Of a DNA stretch of 64,000 nucleotides, positions 8,745 to 18,850 are shown piece by piece. The position numbers and the translations under genes were made by a program. Location: positions 176,501 through 240,500 of the forward strand of contig VRMN01000016.1 of the NCBI GenBank assembly GCA_008690995.1. Direction: 5' to 3'. Origin of the DNA: Porphyridium purpureum. Its lineage: Eukaryota; Rhodophyta; Bangiophyceae; Porphyridiales; Porphyridiaceae. How positions within the stretch are numbered: the first letter of the stretch is position 1; each line of letters opens with the position of its first letter. The notes below the pieces were generated by a model, which was not told where the DNA came from, searched no databases, and saw nothing but the letters and a program-made list of their open reading frames with translations.

Positions 8745-11700
8745 ATGCGTGACACGTTGCCTGCTGGATTTTCGCGTTCGGTCAGGAAGGTCGCGGACGC
8801 AGCGCGGGAGAAGATAGATCTGGGACTCCAGTCATATATTCATGACGCGACGGGGGTCAGGATCATCTTCTACAGTGCCCCAGGTCCGTTGTGTGCGGTG
8901 ACGATTGTGGTGCCCACCGAGGCGGTCGATAATAGCGGTCATCCGCATTGTTTGGAACACCTTCTGTTCCTGGGCAGCGAGAAACATCCGCACCGCGGGT
9001 ATCTGGACACGCTTGCTGCCAGATGTTTTAGCGATGGGACAAATGCATGGACGGCCGAAGACCATACAGCGTACACGTACAGGTGCGCCGGTCCCGACGG
9101 GCTCCTTCAAGTGCTTCCTGTGTTTGTGGATCATGTGATCTTTCCGACACTAACCGACGCGCAGTTCGCCAATGAAGTGCATTACCTTATGGGCGACGGA
9201 AAGCATGCCGGCGTGGTGTACTGCGAGATGCAAAGCCGCGAAAATTCAGAGGGGGACTTGGGCGAGCGCGCATGGCGCTCGGCACTGTTTCCTGGGACAT
9301 CACTGGAGAAGGACACAGGAGGACTGACTGCTGACATTGCGAAGCTCACAAACGAGCAAGTGTGCGAGTATCACAGGGCAAACTATCAGAGCGGCAACTT
9401 TGCCATTCTTGTTGGCGGCGATGCTGGTGCAATTGATGTGGATCTTGTTCTGAATTGCACGATACCTGTATTAGAGCGGCTGGCAAAGTCGCTGACACGA
9501 TCAGCACACTTTAAAGCGCCTTGGAGCGACTTTGAAGTTCCTCAGCCACCCTTGACGCAGCCTGTGACTAGGAAAACGGTACCGTTTCCCAGCGCCGATG
9601 AGCAGTTTGGCTCCTGTATCCTTGCATGGAGGGGACCGTTGCTTAGCGACGTTAAGGCCATTTTGGCGCTCACAGTTTTTACCCGCTACCTTGTGGAAAC
9701 GGCAGCCTCACCCATGAATCAGCAGTTTGTTGAGCGTGCCAATCCTCTGTGCAATGCATTGAGTTTTGAGCTGTACAAATTCAAGCAAACGGCCATTGTG
9801 ATGTACGCAAGCGGGGTACCATTGGCTGATGATATGGAAGCGGACGACGGCAGTAGCGATGAGAATGACAATGAACATCTTGCTGATGTGTCGGAAAGCG
9901 CATCCAATCTGCTCAGCCATGGGCGCCTGGGCGGACTTGTCCTCTCTTTTCTGGAGAAGTGTGCCGCTGAGGCAGGCGCAGAGATGCTGGCGGCCTTGAA
10001 GCGGACGATGAAGAGGTACAGACTATCAATTCTCGAAGGGCTGGAGTCGAGCAAACATGACATGATCTCTGAAGTTTTGATTCCAGATGTTGTGTACTCT
10101 GAAGGCGAACTTGGAGCCGCGTTGGCAGACTCGCTCGCTTTTCTGTCCGAGTTTGAAGCCTACGCCGCGAGCGACTGGATTGTGTTGCTGAGAACCTACT
10201 TGATTGATGCGCCACGCGTGGAAGTCTACATGATTCCTGATGCTCATCTAGGCCAGCAACTAAGCGCTGAGGAGAATCATGAGCTCGAAAGTCGGCGGCA
10301 GCAGCTTGGAAAGGAGGGACTAGAACGGCTTGAGATGGATGCGGAGGAGCTCGCGAAGGAGATAGAAGCGGCTCGCGTGCGATCCGACCATTTATATCCT
10401 TCTGTGCTTTCTTCTTTGACCATTCCGCGCGTACCGTACTCGATTTCAAGATACCAGCAACATCGCAGTCTATTCCAGGTCGTCCAGATGGACACGGCAT
10501 TCGTCCACCTTTATATTTGTTTGAGCATGGATGGACTGGCACCCGAGCTGCGTTCGTACTTGCCGCTCTTTCTGGAATTGCTCTTTGCTTGCGATCTGGA
10601 AATGAATCTTGATGATCGGAATGGAGGAACATACGTGCAGACAATCAAGTGGGAGAAAGTTGTGGAACAGTTTGCTGAAAGTGCGTTGTACATGTCAGCG
10701 TCCGCGGGAATTTCAGGAACGTCGTTCAGCCCTGGACCGGCACCAGATTGCCTTTTTATCTCCGCAGTATCACAGCCAGAACATGTACCAGAGTTCTTGG
10801 ATCGTGTTCGACAAAGTCTTTGCTTTGGGAAAGTCGCCGAGGACCGCCTCCAGGGTGTGTGCAAAAACATGTACGGCGAGTTGATTGAGGAGCTGAGGGA
10901 TGGTGATGGGGTCGCGGACGCTCTGGCTGTAGCCGTTTGCGAGACGCTGGGTCCCGGCGGAGAAACACGCACATCCAGCGTACTCGCCATGTGTCTGTTT
11001 TCTCAGATTCGTACGCTGAAAGCAATTCTTGCTGGAATGGCTCGCACAATGTCTGGCGATGATGATGTCAGCGAGGGCACGGACAAGCAGGCAATGGACG
11101 ACGAAGACGAAGAGACAGGCAGTGAAAGTGGAAGTGAAGATGATTCTGGCTTTCTGGATATCGATGTCGAGCCCGTGCCAGTCTCAGAGGTTCTGCGAAA
11201 CCTGGAACTGCTTCGCGTGCACTTCCAGATCAGGAGCGAAGCAGACCCGCTTTTTCATGTTGGCGCAAAGGACACGAAGCAGCTGGTTGACGTTTGCCAG
11301 CGAGCCTTCTTGAGCGGGAACGAATCACGATCGACATGTAGGATTCAAGACTTGCCGGCGGAAATGTGTCTGCGCCAAACGCCACGCTCAATCGGCGCGC
11401 AGTCAGCGTCGCTCATTGTTCCGATTGCAGGGGTGGAAAGCAATTATTTCAACGTGTTTGTGGATTGTGCTGTGCCAAAGGGACACCCTGACTACTTTGC
11501 GCTCGAGGTGCTGACTGAAGCGCTCAGTCGTACAGAGGGCGCTCTGTACGACGCTGTTCGAGGCACGGGGCTAGCCTACGGTGCTGCAGTGTACAATCGA
11601 ATCTGGAACGGTAAATTGGTGCTGAGCGTATCCGAGAGCGTGGATCCGTGCCGAGCTTGGAGGGCAGTTTGTGCCCTCCTTCATGAGATCGAAAGCGAGT

Positions 11701-12077
11701 TTCGAGGCGCAAGTTTGCGGCACTTTAGTCAGTCTTCTTTAGATACTGCGCGCTCTTGCGTTACATTCAACATGCACGACGCCAAACGCAACGTATCAGC
11801 AATTTTCAAGAGCACGCTGCGGTCCAGCGTTCTTGGTCTTTCAAGCTCGGTCGAGGAGGAACTCGCCTTTGGTCGGGCCTTGGACAGCGTGGACTTGCCC
11901 GCAATCCAGCGCGTGTTTGCGAAGTACATGAACAAGCTGTGTGATAGAAACTCGCGCGTGTTTGTTGTGGTATGTCGCCCAGACGCCGTTGACTCCATAA
12001 TGAACGACTTTCGTTCATGTGAACATCCAGTCGAATTGGAGCGCAGGGACCTGTCGGACCTCGCCTACCAAATCTGA
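8745..12077 (+). CDS. M16 family zinc metalloprotease, C05D11.1/YOL098C-like
   Basis: A 1110-aa inverzincin. The zinc site is HxxEH (HCLEH, about residues 68-72), with the third ligand probably the Glu in GVVYCEMQ (residue 161). The flanking pattern, HCLEHLLFLGSEKHP then DGTNAWTAEDHTAYTY, matches the eukaryotic M16C subgroup related to yeast YOL098C and worm C05D11.1 better than insulysin proper. An active N-terminal half and an inactive C-terminal half fit the usual M16 pair of domains. Two acidic low-complexity inserts (about 360-385 and 780-815) are unusual. The frame is open upstream to about 8583, and an ATG at 8607 would add a basic 46-residue leader that could target mitochondria; I prefer 8745 because homologs start close to this point. 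The substrate is unknown. Confidence 0.9.
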   Translation: MRDTLPAGFSRSVRKVADAAREKIDLGLQSYIHDATGVRIIFYSAPGPLCAVTIVVPTEAVDNSGHPHCLEHLLFLGSEKHPHRGYLDTLAARCFSDGTNAWTAEDHTAYTYRCAGPDGLLQVLPVFVDHVIFPTLTDAQFANEVHYLMGDGKHAGVVYCEMQSRENSEGDLGERAWRSALFPGTSLEKDTGGLTADIAKLTNEQVCEYHRANYQSGNFAILVGGDAGAIDVDLVLNCTIPVLERLAKSLTRSAHFKAPWSDFEVPQPPLTQPVTRKTVPFPSADEQFGSCILAWRGPLLSDVKAILALTVFTRYLVETAASPMNQQFVERANPLCNALSFELYKFKQTAIVMYASGVPLADDMEADDGSSDENDNEHLADVSESASNLLSHGRLGGLVLSFLEKCAAEAGAEMLAALKRTMKRYRLSILEGLESSKHDMISEVLIPDVVYSEGELGAALADSLAFLSEFEAYAASDWIVLLRTYLIDAPRVEVYMIPDAHLGQQLSAEENHELESRRQQLGKEGLERLEMDAEELAKEIEAARVRSDHLYPSVLSSLTIPRVPYSISRYQQHRSLFQVVQMDTAFVHLYICLSMDGLAPELRSYLPLFLELLFACDLEMNLDDRNGGTYVQTIKWEKVVEQFAESALYMSASAGISGTSFSPGPAPDCLFISAVSQPEHVPEFLDRVRQSLCFGKVAEDRLQGVCKNMYGELIEELRDGDGVADALAVAVCETLGPGGETRTSSVLAMCLFSQIRTLKAILAGMARTMSGDDDVSEGTDKQAMDDEDEETGSESGSEDDSGFLDIDVEPVPVSEVLRNLELLRVHFQIRSEADPLFHVGAKDTKQLVDVCQRAFLSGNESRSTCRIQDLPAEMCLRQTPRSIGAQSASLIVPIAGVESNYFNVFVDCAVPKGHPDYFALEVLTEALSRTEGALYDAVRGTGLAYGAAVYNRIWNGKLVLSVSESVDPCRAWRAVCALLHEIESEFRGASLRHFSQSSLDTARSCVTFNMHDAKRNVSAIFKSTLRSSVLGLSSSVEEELAFGRALDSVDLPAIQRVFAKYMNKLCDRNSRVFVVVCRPDAVDSIMNDFRSCEHPVELERRDLSDLAYQI

Positions 12078-12118
12078 TAAAATTGGAGAACGCCCATCGC
12101 TGACTCTGACAGAGATCT

Positions 12119-13030
12119 TTACATATTATGCTTAAAATACGTGTAGCTATTCTCCAGGTCTACAGCGAGCTGTTTCAAATCGTCGACACTCAGAACGTCG
12201 ACCGCTCTTCGCTGTGCCAACTTGGAGACCCATCGCTGCAAAATCTTCCGACACTCGGAATCTTGCAGCGCGCGGAAGCGATTCAGAGAGCCGAAGAGGT
12301 CTGTAATAAGTGGCTGAAGGTACTCAACTGTTGACAGATGTGGCGCTTTTGGTGCCATGTTGACCGCATCAATCGCCGTTACAAACATCTGCGTGGTCTC
12401 AACAGTTTTGGCGTGTGATGCCTTTTCTTCCGGATCCTGCGCGGCATTTTCCACGGTGGCAGGCACGCCACTCATTATGAGACGGTGTCTAGCCGAGTCC
12501 ACTTTGAGTCTGTACTCCTCGATGAAGCGCAGCGGGTCCAAGCCAGTCATGGAATCGCGCGCAGAACGGTATTGGTTGATGATTTTCCACATCTCCGACG
12601 TATACTCTGCGTCTGTTATTGCACCACGTCGCCACACGCGCTCCAAATGCTCGCACACTTTGAAGAGTGCAAACAGCTCTTCGCGAGCCGAGCCCTCCAT
12701 ACGCTCATGATGCGTCTCGTACAGCCGGACCTCCTTCACGGGAGGCATCGTTGGTCGGGACTGCGCCGGCGGGGGCTGCTGCGGCGCGTGAAGCGGCGGG
12801 GTGTGCTGATGATGCAGATGCGGGTTCATCCTCTCCATGTGCCCTGCGAGCGCAGTTGCGTCGTGTGCACCCGAGCCGTGCACGCCGGTCGGCTGCGCAG
12901 CTGGTCGTGGGCGCTGGGGCACCGGATACTGCGGCGCGGCCGACGGAGCTGCCGATGCCCCCGCCTGAGGATTCTGAAGCCGTTCCCAATAGTTCATCTG
13001 CTTCACAGACGGCTTTCCCCTTTGCTCCAT
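12119..13030 (-). CDS. VPS28: VPS28-like ESCRT-I subunit
   Basis: A 303-aa ESCRT-I subunit for sorting ubiquitinated membrane cargo into multivesicular bodies. The N-terminal third (about residues 1-95) is Pro/Ala/His-rich and disordered, longer than in animal or yeast VPS28. The conserved core follows: EVRLYETHHERMEGSAREEL, FALFKVCEHLERVW, ITDAEYTSEMWKIINQYRS, then FIEEYRLKVDSARHRLIMSG. The C-terminal four-helix domain covers about 205-303 (YLQPLITDLFGSLNRF, KILQRWVSKL, YTYFKHNM) and is the part that recruits ESCRT-II or -III in other species. The ATG at 13030 begins MEQRGKPSVKQMNYW. It converges with the M16C protease; their stops lie about 40 bp apart. Confidence 0.92.
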   Translation of the reverse strand: MEQRGKPSVKQMNYWERLQNPQAGASAAPSAAPQYPVPQRPRPAAQPTGVHGSGAHDATALAGHMERMNPHLHHQHTPPLHAPQQPPPAQSRPTMPPVKEVRLYETHHERMEGSAREELFALFKVCEHLERVWRRGAITDAEYTSEMWKIINQYRSARDSMTGLDPLRFIEEYRLKVDSARHRLIMSGVPATVENAAQDPEEKASHAKTVETTQMFVTAIDAVNMAPKAPHLSTVEYLQPLITDLFGSLNRFRALQDSECRKILQRWVSKLAQRRAVDVLSVDDLKQLAVDLENSYTYFKHNM

Positions 13031-13179
13031 GACGCCCCAGCCCACGCACACAGCAGCTCCCGCTCCACTCTACGTACTCTCCCTCACATAAACACACACG
13101 CACGGCGCTTGTTTCTCGGGGGAAACGCAACGTCACTCGTGATCGGTTCCTGTTCGATTCGGGACGGGGGAAAACCAGT

Positions 13180-14661
13180 TTACTCAGTAGCGTGGGTGTG
13201 GTGGACGCGAACCACGAGTTTGTTCTTCTTGCCCGCGGCCAGCAAGAGAATGCGGCCGTCCAGCAGTTGCGCTTCCTCGATGACAGCGTCAACGTCCGTG
13301 ATGCGCGCATTATTAACATACACGCCGCCGTTCTTGAGCAGCCGGCGCGCCTCGCCGCGGCTCTTTTGCAGCTCGGCGCTCACCAGCACGTCGACAACGG
13401 GCTGCCCTACGAGCTGCGCGCGATCACACGTGTACGAGCGCATGTCACTGGACGCCAGCTCGAGCGCCTCGGCGTCCAAGTCTGCGGCCTTACCGGGCGC
13501 CGCGATCGCTGTGGTGGCGAGGGCGCTGCGGAGCCCCGCCACACCGTGCACCAACAGCGTCAGCTGCTCGGCCAGCAGCCTCTGTGCGTCATTAGCCACA
13601 TACTCTGGTTGGGACATGGACTGCTCCACTGCATCAATCTGCTCCATGGGCAGAAACGTGAGCCTTCGTAGAAACTTGATCACGTCGGCATCTTCCGTTC
13701 GGAGCAAATGTTGGTAAAATTCATACGGCGAAAGCTTGCTTGCGGTCAGCCACACGGCGCCTTGCTCGCTTTTGCCAAACTTTTTCCCGTCCGACTTGGT
13801 CAGAAGCGGAAAGGTCACGGCGTGCAGCGTCGACTCGGGAGCCAACTTCTTCGCGAGATCAATACCAGCCGTGATGTTTCCCCACTGGTCCGAGCCCCCC
13901 ATCTGAATGCGCACGCCGTACTCGTGGCTCAGATGGACAAAATCATAGCCTTGCAAAAGCTGGTACGTGAACTCGGTGAACGACATGCCTTCGTTGTCCA
14001 CGTTCAGCCGGCTTTTTACCGAGTCCTTTGCGAGCATGACGCCCAGGCGCGCGTGCTTGCCGACGTCGCGCAAGAAGTCTAGGAAGGACATTTTGCCGAT
14101 CCAGTCGATGTTGTTCACAAAAATAGGATTAGGCAGGCCCTCCTGAGGCTTCAAAACCTGCTCAATGTTTGCCTGGATGCATTTGGCGTTGTGCAAGATG
14201 GTTTCCTCGCTCATGACGGGCCTCTCGCTCGACTTCCCAGACGGGTCGCCTACCTTGCCCGTGGCGCCTCCTACAAGAGCAATGGGCGTGTGGCCACACA
14301 ACTGAAACCAGCGTAGCACGATGATGGCCAGCAGGTTGCCCAAATGCAGCGAATCAGCAGTGGGGTCAAAGCCAACATACACGGTGGTCGGCTTGGTGCA
14401 AAGTTCCTGGAGCTCCTTGCCGTCGCCCGTGAACTGCTCCACAAGCCCACGCGCGCGCAGCACATCCATGACGTGCATTCCTTCCACGGAGGCCTGCACA
14501 AGCGCCGGGCCAGTGCTCACGGAACTGACGGTCATGCGCAGACGCGCGTGCCGCTGGTGCTTGCGCCATGCCCACTCAACCACGCGTTGCGGGCGCGAGT
14601 CGTGCAGCGTCCGACGGCCACTTCGGCACGCGCTGCCGGCAGCGACAATCCATGCCAGCAT
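13180..14661 (-). CDS. Tyrosyl-tRNA synthetase, bacterial/organellar type
   Basis: A 493-aa class Ic synthetase that charges organellar tRNA-Tyr. It carries HLGN (HIGH motif, about 106-109), the tyrosine-site MGGSDQWGN (254-262), KFGKS (KMSKS motif, 294-298) and a C-terminal S4 RNA-binding domain (about 420-485, EARRLLKNGGVYVNNARI). This layout is that of bacterial TyrS and mitochondrial YARS2, not the cytosolic enzyme. The first 60 or so residues are Arg-rich with few acidic residues, as in a transit peptide, so import into mitochondria or plastid (or both) is inferred. The start at 14661 is the first ATG in an open frame that continues to 14715 without one. Confidence 0.93.
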   Translation of the reverse strand: MLAWIVAAGSACRSGRRTLHDSRPQRVVEWAWRKHQRHARLRMTVSSVSTGPALVQASVEGMHVMDVLRARGLVEQFTGDGKELQELCTKPTTVYVGFDPTADSLHLGNLLAIIVLRWFQLCGHTPIALVGGATGKVGDPSGKSSERPVMSEETILHNAKCIQANIEQVLKPQEGLPNPIFVNNIDWIGKMSFLDFLRDVGKHARLGVMLAKDSVKSRLNVDNEGMSFTEFTYQLLQGYDFVHLSHEYGVRIQMGGSDQWGNITAGIDLAKKLAPESTLHAVTFPLLTKSDGKKFGKSEQGAVWLTASKLSPYEFYQHLLRTEDADVIKFLRRLTFLPMEQIDAVEQSMSQPEYVANDAQRLLAEQLTLLVHGVAGLRSALATTAIAAPGKAADLDAEALELASSDMRSYTCDRAQLVGQPVVDVLVSAELQKSRGEARRLLKNGGVYVNNARITDVDAVIEEAQLLDGRILLLAAGKKNKLVVRVHHTHATE

Positions 14662-15356
14662 CTTTTCGTGCTCACGCAGCGCCACGCTGATCGGCGCCTC
14701 CGCGCAAAAGCTCAAACGCCCATTTCAGCTCACTGCATGCCGCCACACGCGCCGCCGGAGCTCAACCAATTTAAATTTAACACATTATTTAATCCTCACC
14801 AAGATTTCATACAAACAGGCCGTTCTGATAGACTGGACCAATGGATGAACCGAGCGTGTTCTGATAGGAAGGGCGAGGTACACTTGCGCCCTGTTTCGGC
14901 GCGCAGCTCGGAGATGGCGGGTTGGCGTGTGCAGCAGCAAGGTGGTATTGGGGGAGTGTGCTCGCGGGCAGAGCAGGCAAGCATGCCAAGGACAAGCATC
15001 CAGCTGGCTCTGGCGTGGACGGTCAGAGGTCTGTGCCGGGAGAGGAACATTCGCCGGGTCAAAAGGGTCCAGCTGAGCGACCTGCTTGCTGTGCCCCGTA
15101 TGGCTGACTCGAGGCACATGGTGCACGGTATAGGTCCATGGTCTCCCGCGCGCCATGAGCGCACGCGTTGACGAGAATGCAGCATACCCGAAGCACAGGT
15201 GCAGGCGTACAGCTTACAGATGGATATCCCATCAACGGTGGTCGGATTTATACTTCGGTCTGAAAGGATGGACGAAAAGGAAGAAGGCCTGCAGGTGCAG
15301 CGCTGCCCCACGACAGCAAGGCACTCAGCCACGAGGCGATCGTGGCTTTCCTCTGG
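14662..15356. other. Intergenic region upstream of TyrRS
   Basis: About 0.7 kb between two same-strand genes. It holds the TyrRS promoter and the 3' flank of the helicase gene. An AT-rich segment (aatttaaatttaacacatta, 14768-14787) lies about 110 bp upstream of the TyrRS start. Frames of up to 275 codons cross the region but are Cys/Arg/Ser-biased and show no domain. Confidence 0.5.
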
Positions 15357-18300
15357 CTACAGGTACAAGGAGGCCTGAAACGCGACACCGCGCTTCAGGG
15401 TCGCGCCCGCGGCCTCAAAGTGTGCGTGGAGCTCTGTGTTGCCGATGCCCTTGGCCGCGGCTCCAAGCTGCCGGAGCAGCTCTTCCAGGCGCCGGAACAC
15501 ACGGATGATGCTTCCTTCAAACATGTCGGTCATCGACGCAACCTCCTGGAAGCTCTTTCCCATGCACCACTGGTAAACGACACCCATTGCACCACTACGA
15601 AACGTCTTCACATACTCGTCAATGTCGATGTTGAGCTTGCACTCTGCCTTTTGAGTGCCCACATGTCGCGCCACTTGCTCCACAAGCCCGTACGCGGAGC
15701 GAAGCGCTTCGACGACAAAGGGGTTGTAGCTTTCGTCGACATTTTCGTCAAAAACAAAGCATGAAAGGACCGAAACAAGTACGGGCGTGCTGAGTTCGTT
15801 GAATGAGCCGTTCAGCATGAGCTCGGTAAGCACAAGTTCGTCGCCCGTCTGTACCTCAGCGGCGACTCGCCCTTTCACCGTCACAATATTGTCCTGATCC
15901 ACAAACAGCAGCCGCTGCAGCACTCGTGTCATCTGACGCAATTCCTGAGTCAGAATCAAACCTTTTCCTTGTAAGACTTCAATCTCAGTCGCCTTGATCT
16001 GCTTCAGTACACTCGAAAGCTCGTCGTACTTGACCACTAGCTCCTTTCGCTCCGCTTCGCCGTACGTCAAGTGGACCGGGTTGGCCCGTATCATCTCATC
16101 CAATTTCGAAATACGCTTCAGCAGGTGAGGAAGCTGTGGGTCCGCGATGTGCATCTCGTGAACCGCGTCCAGAATCTCCGGGTTATAATTCTTTCGTTTG
16201 AGCGTTTCCTGAATTCTTGCGCCGATCGCCTTGCGTGCTTCGAACGAGGCAAGTGCGTCGTGATTGCGAATACCCTGGATTTTGATTGCCGAAACGGATC
16301 TCAACAATTTCAGAGAGCAGGTTACTATGAGCCAGTGTCCTCCGGCCGGTGAATGTGCGGCCGGCGTGGGGCGCTGTCCATTGGCGTCCGAGCCCGGTAC
16401 ACAAAGAAGCAACGCCGTGAAAAACCATCGATCGGCAGAGTTCGCAAGACCAGACATTCGCTGTGACGCGCCGATATTCTGCCGTTCAATGGGTGGCCCA
16501 ATAACTATACCCCAGCCCCAGTCTTCGTCGGTATCAAAATCGCACACGGAAACCAGCCGCGAGCGTTCCAACCACGGATTGACATGCTTTGGCGCGTAGA
16601 CAATGCGGCGATAGTCAGCCATCAACTTTTTGCGGGTGCGCTCGAGCCTGACATACATTTGGACATCTTCAAGCTTTGTCGGAAAGCTGCTCTCTATTGC
16701 TTCTTTTTGGCGCTCCAAGTCTACTAGATGCTTTTCGTTATCCGGAAGCGCAGCGTCCGCCTGAAATTGTGCAAAAGAACGCGTAATGACGTATTCGGGG
16801 TCGGCCTCCTCTGAGCGCAGCAAATTCAGGAGCATGTTGTACTTGAGCTTAAACGTTGACTTGAGCGGCAAAGAGACGCCCTTGAGAATCGACTTGGCGT
16901 CAGCAGGCTCCAGTTTCTCATCAATCATAATAACAGTCATACCTCGCTCATCCAAGCCGCGTCGCCCGGCGCGGCCACTCATTTGGATGTATTCGCCGCC
17001 CGAAATGAGCCGGTTCTTTTCCCCGTCGTACTTCCTTACCGCGGTGAAGACAACTGTCTTGGCCGGCATATTCAAGCCCATCGCAAACGTTTCCGTCGCA
17101 AAGAGCACTTTGATCAGACCTTCTTGGAACAGAATTTCTACCAGCTCTTTCAGAATCGGCAACAAGCCGCTGTGGTGAATACCAACGCCGCGCTTCAATA
17201 AAGGGAGCGAATCTGTAAGTTGCGGTAAACTCTGATCTTCGGCGCTGAGCGCTTCCATCGCACTGTCAAAGACTTGCTGCACCAAGTCCGCTTCCTCCTC
17301 CGTGTTAAAGTTCGATTTCGCCAGCCGCGTCGCGTACTGCTCAGTTTCTTTGCGCGCAAAGGCAAACACGATGACCGGCTGATATCCTTTGTCCACAAGC
17401 ATGTTGAGCAGCTTACCACAGTCCATTGATTTGCTATGCGTCTGCCGCAAGCGAGCCTGTGCCGCGGCTTTGCCGGAAATCGTGGTCCGCAGCTGTGCCT
17501 GGGTGTTTTCCGTATTCGAGCTCAGTTCGGCTAGCGCTCTTTCAAACGAGTTTTCTAGAAACTCACCCTTTTCGTTGACAACCAGGTGCAGCCCGGAGCT
17601 GCCGGATGCGAAGAGATAATGCTGAAGCGGCACCGGGCGCGTGTCTGTGTAGACAGTGTGGCACGGTTGCCTTTTGAGCTGAGAAATCCATTCGGAAAAC
17701 TCACGTGCATTTGGAATGGTTGCGGAAAGAAACACGAAACGAACGTTTTCAGGGACAAGAATAATGGTCTCCTCCCAAACGACACCGCGCTCCTTGTCAC
17801 GCATGTAATGTACTTCGTCAAATATCACCCACGCAATCTCATGCACAAGCTCCGAACCGCGATACAGCATGGAGCGCAAGATTTCGGTGGTCATCACCAG
17901 ACAACTTGCTTTCATGTTAATGGTCACGTCACCAGTCATCAGTCCGACGTCTTCAAACTCTTCCTGCAGCTCACGAAACTTTTGATTTGAAAGCGCCTTG
18001 ATTGGCGAGGTATAAATGACGCGCTGCTTCTCTCGGAAGGACATGGCAATGGCGTACTCGGCGATGGCCGTCTTCCCAGCGCTTGTGTGCGCTGCGACCA
18101 GCACGCTTTCATTCTTCTCCAGGCAATTCACGCTCTCTTGCTGAAACGCATCCAGCGTGAACTTGTAATGCTTGGCGGGCCCCTTGGCGCTGGCATCAAG
18201 AGCCGCCTGCTTGGCCTTGACATTTCTCTCATACTCCTCCATCGTGTGGCCCGCCGGCAACGACACATCATGCGTGCAGAACGTGCCCTTACTTTCTACG

Positions 18301-18557
18301 CGCACGCCGAACGAATATGGACGCGGCCGGTCCTCTCGGTCTGTCTTGGCGACGAGTGGAGCGCTGCCTTCGTGCTCCTTCACGACATGAGCTTCGGCCT
18401 TCATTTGCCGATTCGACTCGAGGGCCTCATTCTTGGCCGCGGGCCGCCGTGCCTCGGCACTTGGCCGGGCTTCCTTTGCCGCACGCGCGGCTGCGCCATC
18501 GCTTGGCTCGGCCTTGCGCTTCCCGCCTTGAAATACGTCGAACAAGATCTCGTCCAT
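15357..18557 (-). CDS. MTR4: Mtr4-type Ski2-like DExH RNA helicase
   Basis: A 1066-aa helicase, the motor that unwinds RNA for the nuclear exosome. Helicase motifs are in order: Walker A AHTSAGKT (about 156-163), DEVH (247-250), SAT (278-280), HHSGLLP (near 461), ATETFAMGLNMPAKT, and motif VI QMSGRAGRRG (525-534). The arch/KOW insertion follows (DWGWGIVIGPP), and a DSHCT-type helical domain closes the protein (to 1066). The ATG at 18557 gives MDEILFDVFQGG, which matches the short conserved N-terminus of Mtr4 proteins; the frame is also open 13 codons further. Mtr4 with a Trf4-like polymerase makes the TRAMP complex, and such a polymerase is encoded at 6170-8212. Ski2 itself is less likely because the N-terminus is short and Mtr4-like. 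Confidence 0.93.
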   Translation of the reverse strand: MDEILFDVFQGGKRKAEPSDGAAARAAKEARPSAEARRPAAKNEALESNRQMKAEAHVVKEHEGSAPLVAKTDREDRPRPYSFGVRVESKGTFCTHDVSLPAGHTMEEYERNVKAKQAALDASAKGPAKHYKFTLDAFQQESVNCLEKNESVLVAAHTSAGKTAIAEYAIAMSFREKQRVIYTSPIKALSNQKFRELQEEFEDVGLMTGDVTINMKASCLVMTTEILRSMLYRGSELVHEIAWVIFDEVHYMRDKERGVVWEETIILVPENVRFVFLSATIPNAREFSEWISQLKRQPCHTVYTDTRPVPLQHYLFASGSSGLHLVVNEKGEFLENSFERALAELSSNTENTQAQLRTTISGKAAAQARLRQTHSKSMDCGKLLNMLVDKGYQPVIVFAFARKETEQYATRLAKSNFNTEEEADLVQQVFDSAMEALSAEDQSLPQLTDSLPLLKRGVGIHHSGLLPILKELVEILFQEGLIKVLFATETFAMGLNMPAKTVVFTAVRKYDGEKNRLISGGEYIQMSGRAGRRGLDERGMTVIMIDEKLEPADAKSILKGVSLPLKSTFKLKYNMLLNLLRSEEADPEYVITRSFAQFQADAALPDNEKHLVDLERQKEAIESSFPTKLEDVQMYVRLERTRKKLMADYRRIVYAPKHVNPWLERSRLVSVCDFDTDEDWGWGIVIGPPIERQNIGASQRMSGLANSADRWFFTALLLCVPGSDANGQRPTPAAHSPAGGHWLIVTCSLKLLRSVSAIKIQGIRNHDALASFEARKAIGARIQETLKRKNYNPEILDAVHEMHIADPQLPHLLKRISKLDEMIRANPVHLTYGEAERKELVVKYDELSSVLKQIKATEIEVLQGKGLILTQELRQMTRVLQRLLFVDQDNIVTVKGRVAAEVQTGDELVLTELMLNGSFNELSTPVLVSVLSCFVFDENVDESYNPFVVEALRSAYGLVEQVARHVGTQKAECKLNIDIDEYVKTFRSGAMGVVYQWCMGKSFQEVASMTDMFEGSIIRVFRRLEELLRQLGAAAKGIGNTELHAHFEAAGATLKRGVAFQASLYL

Positions 18558-18850
18558 ACTGTGTGCACCAAACACATTCACACCCGTCCCGCACAAACAG
18601 TCGAACCACGTCGACGAGCGACGTCAGCGACTTGCGTTTCACGTCTGCCAGGGAGCGGGTTGCTGAGAGAAAGGAGAGCCTGGAAGTCGCCGCGGGCCGT
18701 TCCACAGGCCACCCGAGAGGAGGCTGGGGACGCGCACGAGAAAGAATTTATGACATGAGCCGCCGCCTCGCAGTGCAGTAGCATCGCTTCATCGTGGCGA
18801 AACGCGCGGCGCCTGAGGAAGACACAAAGACACAACGACAGCTGGTCAGT
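18558..18850. promoter_or_regulatory. Divergent promoter region, Mtr4 helicase (-) and cation channel (+)
   Basis: A 293-bp spacer between two divergent start codons, so both promoters must lie here. No clear TATA box was seen, and the sequence is GC-rich throughout. A short ORF-like stretch upstream of the channel start is in frame but lacks an ATG. Confidence 0.4.

Noticed and set aside
14344-15332. Open frames of 275 (+) and 178 (-) codons around the TyrRS upstream region
   Set aside because: No domain, biased composition, and the plus frame runs antisense into the TyrRS gene.
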